Both the position numbers and the translations under genes were made by a program. The notes under the pieces were generated by a model that saw nothing but the letters and a program-made list of their open reading frames with translations, was not told the DNA's origin and did not search any database. A stretch of DNA of 64,000 nt from Amaranthus tricolor (lineage: Eukaryota > Streptophyta > Magnoliopsida > Caryophyllales > Amaranthaceae): contig NC_080050.1 of NCBI RefSeq assembly GCF_026212465.1, forward strand, positions 2,835,144-2,899,143, in the 5' to 3' direction. The number at the start of each line of letters is the position of its first letter. Within the stretch, counting starts at the first letter, position 1. This document shows positions 10,498-21,936 of this stretch, one piece after another.

Positions 10498-13021
10498 TTA
10501 CCTTGACGTGCAAGTTCTAGTATTATGACCGTCAATACCACACCGTCGACAAGCGTTGCGTCTCCGCGATCCTTCGTCCATCTCGTTCGCGATCCTCCTG
10601 GACTTAGGTCTTCCTAATCCACGAATGTGATCTGGATCGTATAACACCTCAACACCGGTGTATTGAGGCCATGCCCTCTTATCAATTAACGGCAAGAAAA
10701 TGCATTCATACGTGTTAACATAGCTCTGGGTCTTGTAGCAGGAGTCCACAAATCGCTCATAGGATAAGTGTCGTTTAATGCATACGGCAAGAACATGAGA
10801 ACAAGGTAAGTGAAATATGGACGGTTTGTTACAAGTGCATTTCATCTCGCTCATATCCACACTTTGTATTTTACCACCCTTGGCCGATCCTCTATTACCA
10901 CGCCCAGTCTTAACTTGGAAAATGCCTCGTCTGTAGTCAAATGCGATGATCTCATGGTAGTTTGCCTTCTCGGTGTTACGGGTGATAATTCTAGTGGCGT
11001 GTGAAGTGTACTTGTTTCCCCCAATTAACCACGCGTTTGCATTCTCGCGTCTTTTTACAAAATAATCATTAACACAATAGAAGGTAAACTCCACAAGAGT
11101 GGGTTATAGGCAAGAAACGCACACCCTTCATCACGTTATTGAATACTTCGGCCAAGTTCGTATTAGTAACACCGTACCTATACCCTCCATCGTGACATAT
11201 TGACCATTTAGACATATCACCAACTTCATCAATCCAAAATAGTGCTTCACGATTAACAACACCAATGGCCTTCAATCCCTCGACGACTTTATTGGGTTGT
11301 CTTTGCTCTGCAGTCCTACCAAACATTTTCTTCAACTTCACATTACCCATTTGACGATTGAAGTTGCTTAACAAATGCCGCAAGCAAAACCTATGATGGG
11401 CATTTGGAGGTTGCCATTCCGGCTCCTCCATAGTTGCTAGAATGCCCGCATGCCTATCAGAAATAACGCATAACCCTGGACTATGCATCACATGCTTACG
11501 AACACAGCCCATAAACCAAGACCACGCGGCTATGCATTCTTTTTCGACCAAAGCAAAGGCAAGCAGGAATATTCCCTTGTTCCCATCTTGGGCAATCGCA
11601 GTCAACAACGTATGGCGATACTTACCATACAAATGTGTTCCGTCAATGGCAATAACGGGTTTGCAATACTTAAATCCCTCAATACTAGGTTGGAAAGCCC
11701 AAAACACGCGTTGGAAAGTTCTAATACTAGGACGGACATACACACCGACATCATTATCTTCCTTAAAGAACCACTCAAATACGGTACCGGGGTTTGAAAT
11801 TTGCAGTGCCTTCAGGAAGCGTGGAAGAAGAGGATAAGAATCTTCCCACGTACCATAGATGGAGAGAAGGGCTTGCTGTTTAGCACACCAAGCCCGCTTA
11901 TAGGTCACTTCCACACCGAATTGGTCTTTGACCATTTGCTGGACAACAGAAACCTTAATTGATGGGTCTTGAGTAACACAATTTCTAATACGATTGTTAA
12001 TCACGGAAGATGTCAAATGAATGTGCCCAGCTGACACGTTTTCAGTACTTAAAATACAACCCCCGTGCTTCCCTTTATAAGTAATTATCTCCCATGACGG
12101 TGAATAGGAGGTCTTCCTAGCCCTAAGCCTCCAACCACACCCTCTCTTACACTTCAACGTGAGCACGGTTTGATTTGAAGTCTTAGTTCTGTACTCAACG
12201 TTCCTACGAATATGATACAATCTAACAGCGTCTAACAAGGCATTCTTGTTGTCAAACATCATACCCTTTTAAAACTCTCCTTCGTCGGTGTAGGTTGTAT
12301 CACAATCCCAAGACCTCCAAGAGTTGTCCTCAATGTGTTCGTCTAGAGGGGGAACCAGTGCATAGGGTGTAGGGGCAACGATTGTTGGAATGTTTCCTAA
12401 AGTCATGTCATTAGCTAGAGCCTCCTCGTCAATACCCACATCATCCTCAGAAGGAGCTTCAACGAATTCATTACTCTCACTATAAACATCATCCCAAGGC
12501 TCATTTGTATCTTGTAAGTTAAAAGTAACATCATTTGACACTTGAAATTGAACTTGATTGGGTTCATTACAAGGATAAGAGGAAGATGGCATAAAGGGAT
12601 TTTGGGTTTCTTGGGTAGGGAAGGGCGTATGAGAAGGAGCAGAAGGAGTTATATTCATAAATGCATTTGTTTCCACTACATTCACATCTTTGTTCCCTAG
12701 GGGTACCTCTTCTACATATAACTCTAAAGAAGGACTAGGGGTAGACCTTGAATACTCCCACATTGCATCTATAGCCTCCTCATCCTCAACCGGAAAAGCT
12801 AACAAATCTCCACTCAGATTGTATTTAAAACTTAAATTAACAGTACTTCTTGTAGTGTCAATGCCAATCCTAGAGCATATAAAATGTTTAAATTCATTCA
12901 AATCCATGTATGAGTTGCATGCAAACAGTTTACGTTTTCCCCCAACTTACTTAACATTATTACTAGTTGATCGAATTGAACCATTCCAAAAGCATACAAC
13001 GGTGACACGAAATGAAGCCAT
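10498..13021 (-). pseudogene. MuDR-type MULE transposase, disrupted
   Basis: Starting at the ATG at 13021, one frame runs leftward through an N-terminal ubiquitin-like (PB1-like) region, a MuDR N-terminal zinc-binding domain (from 12262), the MULE DDE domain with AIDGTH and CVISDRH carrying two catalytic Asp, and the CLRH motif. Then come a SWIM zinc finger (CTCN...PCSHVLAVC, about 10795-10850) and a C-terminal CCHC knuckle (CRRCGIDGHNTRTC). It is broken three times: in-frame TAA at 12947-12949, in-frame TAA at 12269-12271, and a +1 frameshift near 11095-11105 in a short C run. All domains remain recognisable and flanking frames stay open, so the decay is recent. Its promoter presumably lies in or near the right terminal repeat. 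About 120 bp separate its end from the PMD start, so the two may share a transcript. Confidence 0.88.
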
Positions 13022-13539
13022 TTCTACAACAACACATAAAAAATCAACATCACCATCAACTTCATAAATATATGACCACTATACATTTTACATTCAACTA
13101 ATAATTCTGAAACAAACTTTTAAAAGTGAGGATCAATGTAAATAACAACTACATTTGACATAATCGTAGAGCTCAAGTGTAAATGTCCACTACACATGAA
13201 ATACATTTTAAATTCACCACCAAATGAAAAAATTTATAATAAAAACGAACCTCAATTAGCTGTAGATCAAGAAGAATTACGTAATTGGAAGCTTGTCAAC
13301 CTACATTAATGTGAAAATTGATTAAAACACAACAAACCCTAATTTTTCGAATATTGAGAAAAAAAACCAAAAAATATTACCTTAGGTCGATCTAAGAAGA
13401 CTACAGCACTAATTACTGGTACAAACTTGAAACTTGATGACCTTAGTTGAAGGAATGAAGAAGGAGAAAGTAGAGATTTGCGGGTGAAAAACTAAATCGC
13501 GAAATGAAGTGAGGAAGAAGAAGCATTCTGGAAAATTAT

Positions 13540-13731
13540 AAAGCTAAAAGTCGCTGTTACTAACAGCGACTTTCAACTTTTTATTTTTTTTTTCCCTTAA
13601 TTCGCTGTTACTAACAGCGACTTAACCGAGGCTAGGCTTGGACGTACGGAAGTTTATTTTGGGACATAAGTTTATCCCAATCTTATACTTGGAATTAAAA
13701 TGCTAAATAATCTTATTTATTTCAATCTTTC
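13540..13731 (-). repeat. Right terminal inverted repeat of the MULE
   Basis: Reverse complement of 8304-8499, with palindrome copies TCGCTGTTACTAACAGCGA at 13551-13569 and 13602-13620. It ends CAATCTTTC, followed by the 9-bp duplication. Confidence 0.93.
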
Positions 13732-13740
13732 AATAAAATG
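13732..13740. repeat. Right 9-bp target-site duplication of the MULE
   Basis: AATAAAATG, identical to 8295-8303. Confidence 0.92.
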
Positions 13741-15607
13741 CGTAGTTGACCACCAAATAGTAATGGGCTTTTGGGGGTTATGTCTATTTGGGCCTTTCTA
13801 CCTTGGCTTTCGTAAAATTCATAGTTGATCATGATTGTTATCGTATTCAATGTGTTCCGCTTATAGAAATTATCTACAAACTCTGAAGAGGGATGAAGTA
13901 CAGTAACTCATATTCATAAAGGAAAATGCGGTCAACGAGTCCCTCAGCTCGAAGTAGACGCTTAGATAGCGAGATTCCTAAAACGAGAGGGAGTACGTAA
14001 GTTTAGACCATTAATATTAAAAATAGTAAAAATAGGTAAATAAATAAATGCGTAGATGAGTGATCATCTAAATTAGCTAATTTTATTATGAAAATTAAAA
14101 TTTAAAATTACCACATAGAGTCAGGTTGTATTTCAGTTGAAGAACAAGTACGAATTATTCTGGTAAGATTTTGAGTTTGATTCTCACTTAGCCCTGTCCG
14201 TCCAGTAATCCAAGAAAATCTTACATTTACCAAACATTTTTTTCTAAGTTATTAACCAACTAAAACCCCAATAGCCAATAAAAAACGTTTTAAAAAAACA
14301 ATAGCCAAATACTTCCTAGAAAAATAAATCAACCATGACAAATCACATTGTGGGAGGAAAAGTAACAATAACAAACTGATAATCACACCAACTAGTCAAC
14401 CACGTTCACGATCTGTGATAAATAATAAGCCTTGTCAAGAGCACCCTTCAAGTATATAAGGTCATGAGATTAGCCGATTTTGTCTTCCTAGATAAATTTA
14501 TGATTGAATTCATACATAATAAGACCCGCATATAAGGAGAATTGATTGCACACAAATTTGATGAGGTTTCATCCTAAAACCAATTAGTAATAGGAGCAGT
14601 AGCCCATCAAAGCTTATATGTGCTGGGTGAAGGTTGTGTACATGATCTAGGCTCAACGTATATAACTCGTCTATCTTTAGAGATGGGCACAGACCTGGCC
14701 CGCAACTCAGGTTGCCAATGCCTCACTATTTATAGTGGCCAAAAGGGTGAAAGATGATGTGAAGCAGTTCATAAATAGATGATTGATGTTGGTCACTGCT
14801 GTTGTGGCCAGATGTCGATCCGTATAGTTGCAGGGCTCCCTTGGTTGCTATTGGGTCTGTTGTCCTGGCTATGCTAAACGTGCTCCTTTCCTCTGCTGCC
14901 CTCTGTCCAGGGCCCACATTATAAGGGGTAAGAGGGGTTTGTGCCTCGGCTAAAAGAAGATAATGACGCATTTATAGTTATACAAAGTCTTACGGTGAGA
15001 CCATCTCTATTGGATTGACTCAATGTACGCTTAATGTCAAGTGATCACTTTTAATTTTTTCGTGATCATTTATTATAGTCTTAGAGTGATAACTAATTTT
15101 ACAATTATAAAGTGATCATTATATCGACTCGTCTCATGGTACGACGGTGTTATACAAGACTTGCTAGAATAGTTAATATTTAGGGCCCATTATTTTAGTT
15201 TCATCCCGAACCTTTCAAATTTCAGGGCCGACCCTACCTCTTTCACCACTCACCAGTCAACTCACCAGTCTATGCAGGACTGTTGTTTCATGCTCCACTT
15301 AGTTTTTGCTGCTCAGCAAATCTGAATAGAATATGTTGTGTTTTTCTGCTCCTGGCTGATTTGGTAGTTAAATATTTTGCTTTGTTTGCTTAAGTCAGTT
15401 AGTGTGGGTGCCTGTGTACACGCTTTTTGTGTTGTTTAAAATGTCCGACATGATCATGATTATTAGTAAATTAAAATTCAACGTTTATACAATACTAATA
15501 TTAGCCTGCAATCCTCATATGTTATTACGTACTTGTGGCTCTTTATATAATTTCCAATAATACCAAAAACTTTCTAATATATACTTTTCCCTGAATAGCA
15601 TTCTCTT
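13741..15607. other. Intergenic DNA with a MITE-like hairpin
   Basis: No gene recognised. A more GC-balanced stretch at about 14590-14960 has an 81-codon minus frame that matches nothing I know. The hairpin at 14985-15168 is listed separately. Confidence 0.5.
14985..15168. repeat. GAGACGGTCTC-family MITE-like hairpin
   Basis: The left end AAGTCTTACGGTGAGACCAT pairs with the right end, whose reverse complement reads AAGTCTTGTATAACACCGTC followed by CATGAGAC. The core is AT-rich. It belongs with the copies at 42035-42170, 42780-42915 and 57385-57533. Confidence 0.55.
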
Positions 15608-15877
15608 TGTAACAACCCAAGCTGCTAGTGATTATCCATAAAGGCTATAGACTGACTCCACAGACTAAGACAAGTCCTTTCAACATACTTTGGCCTCACT
15701 CGTGCACACCTGAGATAACTTCCTAAGAGGTCACAACATTCTAAAATTGTCCCCACCAAACACTTAATTGTGGAAATCTTAGCAAATAAACTCCCTTTAA
15801 AAAAAATTCACTTGTATACCATTCATACTTCCTCAGCCTCTTGATGTTTACAACATACAAGGATGGGCTTTATAACA
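15608..15877 (-). mobile_element. Cassandra-like TRIM LTR with 5S rRNA-like segment
   Basis: The plus strand starts TGTAACAACCCAAGC and ends ATAACA, about 270 bp, a normal size for a Cassandra LTR. Positions 15713-15780 align with the reverse complement of plant 5S rRNA: ACTTCCTAAGAGGTCAC corresponds to the conserved ACTTCCCAGGAGGTCAC, and CACTTAATTGTGGA to the CGCTTAACTGCGGA region. Cassandra TRIMs carry 5S-derived sequence in their LTRs (established knowledge). No primer-binding site follows, so this is a degraded solo or truncated LTR. It lies about 580 bp beyond the stop codon of the kinase gene. Confidence 0.55.
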
Positions 15878-16452
15878 AAATGGACTTTCGTTCTTATAAA
15901 GAAAACAACCTTGAACCAATGATATCTTGGTGCTTCTCTCGATCTAATTTGTTCTTATTAGATAATTAAAATGAGTAAATGTTCGTTTAGTTTTGTTTTC
16001 TTTGTAAATCAATTCGAATATTAAACTAACGTGTTTGCTTTATTTTTAAGGTTGGAAAACCAACTTTAATTTAATTTGTGAAATCCTTTAAATAGAAGTC
16101 CTAAGTAATTGAATAACGGATAAGGGATTATAAAGCAGAGAAGCGTAAGCAGAAACAGAAAAAGGGAGGAACCCAATAATATACATTTTCCAAAAATTAA
16201 ACGCCAGAAATGAACAAGAGAAGCCCATTTGAATAGTTGTACATTTTTTGCCTCAATTTTCACAGCTGAGTTAAGACTTAAAAACTAATGTCATTCTTTT
16301 ATACACATCCTTCCTATGCATTCCCGAAAATCGGGAAAAATGAACAAAGAAAAAAGGGGAGAAGAAAACTTTCCTGAACAACCTGTTAATTAGGCATGAA
16401 TCTAATTCAATCATTTTCCTTTTTTATAAACCTTGTTTTAGAATAATTATAC

Positions 16453-19400
16453 CTATTGATGATGTCTTGTATTTGAGCTTCGAATCGTCACCCCATGCAA
16501 AAATTTTGTATAGCCAAGAAAACTCAATTTCCCATCAGAGCTTCTAATCCAATCCTTTAATATTGAATAAGCAGTAGACCCAAGATTCAATTCCTGCAGT
16601 TAATAAGAGGAGATTTAACCAACAAAACTCGATTTACTTTTAAAACTGATCTAAAACAAAAAGCGAGTGATTTTTCGAAAAGTTAAACGTACTCTGGCAA
16701 GTTCCTCAACGGTAATAATTCTGTTTCCTTCTTGTTCAAAATGTTCGAAAGCAATAGAAGCAATCTGTTCCCAACCTTCCCGAGCCTCTAGTTGGTGTGT
16801 GCTGATTGCAGCTGCACAAAACTCATCAAAATCCATTTTTCTGTAAGAAAGGGTAGTCATCTGCACCAGAAGCAGCACATGAGGTTAGGACTTTTGAGCA
16901 ATCTTCAATTTTTAGATATCAATTAGGGCGGATGCATTACCGAATTCAAGATATCGGGAACTCTAGATTCCTTCATTGCATCAGTAGCATTACTCACAAG
17001 AGCCTGGGAAGAAAACAATATACTCATTTGTTGATCGATGATACACTGGAAACAGGAAGCTTGTACGATAAATAACCAACTGGAAGATAAAAAGAAAAGA
17101 CGGAAAAGAGCAGAAAATAACCATTCGGAAGTTCTCAAAGGAGACACGGCCATCTTTGTTTGGTTCCAGAAGTGCAAACTGAGCTCTCAGGTAGAACAAC
17201 TCATCCTCTGTAAGAGCTTTTGAGACGGACTGTAGATCACAAAAGGGAAAAAAAGAAAAAACCAGATATTCAGTCAAAGAAAGCAGCAAAAAAAATTAGT
17301 CAAATTGGAAGATGTTCAAAATTTTATAGAGTACAGAATATTAATCAGGTCTAAATAAACCTATGATGTTCACTGGTATTGTTTGTCTGTCACAACTCTC
17401 TTCTAGAGTGTCATAACAAGCAAACAAATGTGCCGTGACACTGAGAAGAGTTGCATTGAAACATAACCAATCAAGATATAAAAGCATCATCTAGTTCAAG
17501 CCCCTGGCCTCTTCTATAAACGCAACTAAACTGAGAATGGGCCACCTAATTTCCAGGAGTTGGACCAACCCACAGCAAAACACAACTTGTGGATCAAGTG
17601 TGTGGGACAACACCTTAAGCAACTTCCAATTAATATATTGTTATAAAATAAACAGCACACCAGGGGGAGTTTAAACTAGAGCAACTCAGAACATCCACAT
17701 ATTTATGCATGAAATGACAACAAGATTCCCATGTTCTGATGAGATGATGCAGTCCTGAAGTACAGAAAGAAGATACCTGGTTGGGGATAATGATTTAATA
17801 ATTGATTAACATGTTTTTCTAATCAGATTAAGCTACATTAGCTGGAGGAGAATCAAATAGATAAAAATTTTGCACTAAAGAAATAGATCCCTAAAACAAT
17901 GTCACGCACTGACGAGTAGGTTCGATTTAAAGATTAATCTACATAGTCATCATTAACCAACTAGTCTGTCAGAATGCGCACTCACATAATCGGTTGACAA
18001 TAAAGCCTTTACATTTGAGAAATGAGAATACTTAACTCCTCCCTTTCACTTACAAATTTACAAGAAAAAAAGTTTTCTAGGATTAATGGATAAAATAAAA
18101 TAAATTCATATGAACAACCACATTGTATGCAAAAAAAAAAAAACCAAGAACGTTGCCAACTTGGCCAGCAGACTTCCGCCCATGTTAAATTTGGCAAGAT
18201 ATTAAGTCTAAACAATTTACAATTTGTTGCTGCAATTGAATCATTAATAGATACTTCAAAAAATCATGAAACAAATCAAGCAGGAAAAAAGGAAATATGA
18301 TCTGGAGACACTTAAAACATTTGTAAATTATACAGTATTTGAGCACAGATCAGGAAAATAAATGTTAAGGTGTAAACATATCTATGAGCAAAACTCAAAC
18401 TAAGCAATCAAATTCATTCAGCAAGAATACACAATTTTGAGAAAGACCAGGATGCGATATAAAACATTGAAAATAAAAATAAGGACAGTAACCCATTTCA
18501 CGTAACATAAAATTTTACCTTCAGCGCGGCCCGTTTGAGAGGAGTTGCATGGAGATATGACTTTACCAATTTGTATATCAGTATATCTAGAGGAATAGGA
18601 ATATTTTCATCCCGCAACCAAGGATGGGCTGTAAAAAAAACAATCTCTTCACATCACAAGAATGCAAAATCAACTCCTTATTGGATACTTAATCAAAAAT
18701 AAGATTGACACTTGACCAGAAACTATGACATCCAATATTCCCGCTCAGAAAACAAGAGCGGGTATCTTTCTTAAACTTCAAACCAACAGTTGATTGAAAT
18801 TAATCAAAGAGCATAAACGGCATAGAAGACTAGAAAGTTAGAAATGGCTTACTCAAAGCTTGGACAGCAGTCATCCTCTTCCTGTAGTCCTTGTTAAGCA
18901 ATCTTTTTACAAAATCCTTGGCTTCTGGAGACACAGAAGGCCAAGGCACATCATCAAAATTGGGATCTGCTCTCAGCACTGCACGAAAAATTCCTGATTC
19001 AGTGCGGGCCCAGAAAGGCCTGCTCCCACACAACAATATATATGTGATGACGCCAATGCTCCATATATCTCCTTCTAGACTATAAGATCTATGAAGAACT
19101 TCTGGTGCGACATAGTAAGCACTTCCCACAATATCATTTAGCCTTTCATCTGCATCAAGAAAAAAGATAATTTCACAAATGAGGAGAAAAAGAGGAAGGC
19201 TCAGAATTCTAATACAAAATAACATCTTTTATCAAGTAATCTACCGAGCTCAATCTATGTTATCAACCCTAAATTAGGCAAGGCAGTATAATCTGATTGT
19301 TTTCAGTCCTGGATTACCTTGAGTATCTACCTCTCCGAGAAGTTCTTAGTAAATAACGGTTATTTATAAGGTTAATAAATCACCTTTATGTGGTAGGGTG

Positions 19401-21904
19401 TGATAGGGTGAGAGTTTTGTTATTTTAATTATCTTTTTTGTTGTTTATTTTAATTATCTTTTTTGTTGTTTATTTTAATATTATTCTTTGTCTTTTTGTA
19501 GTGATTTACAAATCACAATTATTGATTAGGAATTTTTGCTCCCTCTCCTAACCTTAATTGCTACAGTTTGCCTTGCACTGAATTCAAATGCGCAAGGAAC
19601 ATGCCTCTTACTGAGCGACAAAATTGGAGATAGAAAGAAGAGAAACCATACAAATAATCAAAAAAGAAAAAGGAAAGGAAAACTAAAAAAAAGGAAGTGT
19701 AACCCTAAGCTGCACAAAGCTGAAGCAGCCGTAAAAGTAAAATTCCCTCTTATAGTGCTCCATCTAAAAAACCTACAGAGATAAGGATTTGCTGGGTCAC
19801 TCAATTTCCCCCTCCAAACACCCCCAACACACTCACAAACATGCACAGAGATGTTGGAGCCCAACAGGTTTAAAATACAACATGTAAGGCCTACAAAAAT
19901 TTGTTTCCCTATAAACAGTATCAATCATTCTGAAAAAGTACTTCAATATTCAATGCAAATTTTCCAGTTTTACCATTCTTTTTTCTCCTCGACACAATTG
20001 GATATAACAGAAACAAGTGAATTTTAATTAATCAATGTTATCTTTCTAGATTAATAGTCTCTTTAATATGAGCACACAAAAAGGCCCATATTTTATCAGA
20101 TATCAATGTGTCTACGATTCTTATTTAATATGCCACAATACATAAACATAGAAATGAAATTAAGCATTTTAAGTATATAAATATACAAAGCTTACAAAAA
20201 CCCAAAAGTATTTACTTCATAAAGACGTTGCATTTTTTAACAGGAAACTATTCATACTGACTAAGGAATTCAGAAAACCTTAGTAAGTAATAACGCAAGT
20301 CGAAAAATACCTTTAATGGTAAGCCATAAGTCTTAACTGAACATGTCAGTCCTCACAAAAGTACATCGTCATTAGCGGTAAACTAACACCAGTATCTGTA
20401 TCAACTAACAATAATGGGATATACTTTTGACTAGTACCTAGAGGAATTTATAAGGAAAACTTGGCAAGTCAATATCGCACAAGCATCAAAGTGATTAGCT
20501 GTTAGCTATTAAGACATAATTGTAAATAGAATACACAAAATACATAGTCCTTCCACCCTAATGAGAGTTCTTAGTATTACCTGGCTTAATAAAGTCAGAG
20601 AGACCAAAATCAATTAGTTTCATATCAGCATCATCACTTCTGGAGGTAAAAAGAAAATTCTGCGCCGAAAAAATGAGTTTTTAGGGGAAAAAAGTGATGT
20701 AAAATCATGTAAAAAGTAGAAGTATCAAAACAGACAGGTTTCAAAGTAGTAACCTCAGGCTTCAGGTCACGGTGCACAACACCCTGGAGATGACAGAAAG
20801 ATACAACATTCAAAATTTGTCTGAGTATGGCCTTCGCGTCTTCTTCAGGATACCTTCCGCCTCTGAAAAAAATTTGATTCCTCAACTCCCAAGCAATCTT
20901 AGAATCCCCTTGATGAAGAATAAAAAGTGATGAGAAAAATTTACCTTGACAATATACGATCAAGTAATTCACCGCCTTCACATAATCTGACATAGCAAAG
21001 CAAAATCGAACACATCAATCCCACAATAAAAACATCACTTTGCAAATTTGATATAGCTATTTCGAGAATATTGAATTCACAACAACCCGACCCCAATAAT
21101 AGAATGACCTTGATTATAAATTGTGATGGTAAAAAACGGAATGAATGGAGAAGAACAGTCCATATAAACGACCAATAGGACTGATATATGGGTTTATGTA
21201 GCCGACCCCAAATTTTGGGATTAAGGCTCTGACATTGATGTTGAATAACCCGACACCATACAGACATAAGATTAAGGCTCTGGCATTGATGTTGAATAAC
21301 CCGACACCATACAAACATAAGATTAAGGGATACATGCAGAACTTTACATAACCATCAAAACACATGAGCAATTTATCAGTTATTAAGTCCCAAATATATC
21401 ATTTTCAACTTCCAATAATATTAGTTTTTATCATTTTTTCCCAACAGAAACAATCAGTAATTGCATAAAAGAAAAACATTCAAAATTTAATTTAAAAAAC
21501 AGAATCAGAAAAAAAAATGTTTTATTAATAATAATAATTTCAGTTCTTTTTATATCAGATAAAGACAACAAGACCTAATTTCAATTAACTAAAAGGCAGA
21601 AAAACACTTTAAATAAAACTAATAGTGACAGAAACTGCACCAAAAAAGTGCATCTCATTGAGTACCATTCATCTAATATCCTATGATATTCGAACAAAAG
21701 CCAGCAGTATAAGAGAAAAATAGATAGTTCAGAAAATGGTGTGGATAATGCATCAATAGACTACAAAGAGAAGTTTCTATCTGGATAAGAGAAAAGACAT
21801 ACTCCATTACAATGTACACATTGTTCGAGTCCTCGCATGCATCATAAAATTTGACCAGATGTTTATGCCCTGAAAGGCCTCTAAGAATTTTTACTTCCCG
21901 GCGG

Positions 21905-21936
<32 letters not shown>

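Larger units (their letters stand above)
8304..13731. mobile_element. Complete Mutator-like element (MULE), three-gene
   Basis: The element is 5428 bp, bounded by near-identical terminal inverted repeats (8304-8499 and 13540-13731) and a perfect 9-bp duplication AATAAAATG. Contents in order are a GRF zinc-finger ORF (+, 8766-9083), a PMD gene (-, 9409-10377) and a MuDR-type transposase (-, 10498-13021). The GRF gene faces the other two, so transcription converges at about 9.1-9.4 kb. The layout recalls maize MuDR, where two genes converge from the two ends (established knowledge). The transposase has three disabling lesions, so the copy looks non-autonomous, although the near-identical ends mean it could be moved by transposase from elsewhere. 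Confidence 0.92.

Noticed and set aside
11442..11837. Two plus-strand frames over 100 codons
   Set aside because: Antisense shadows of the transposase DDE region; no family match.
14726..14971. Minus frame of 81 codons in a GC-richer patch
   Set aside because: No recognisable domain, no splice context and no neighbouring exon. Kept only as part of an intergenic note.
15713..15780. A functional 5S rRNA gene
   Set aside because: Only part of the 5S sequence is present, with many changes, and it is embedded in an LTR-like unit.
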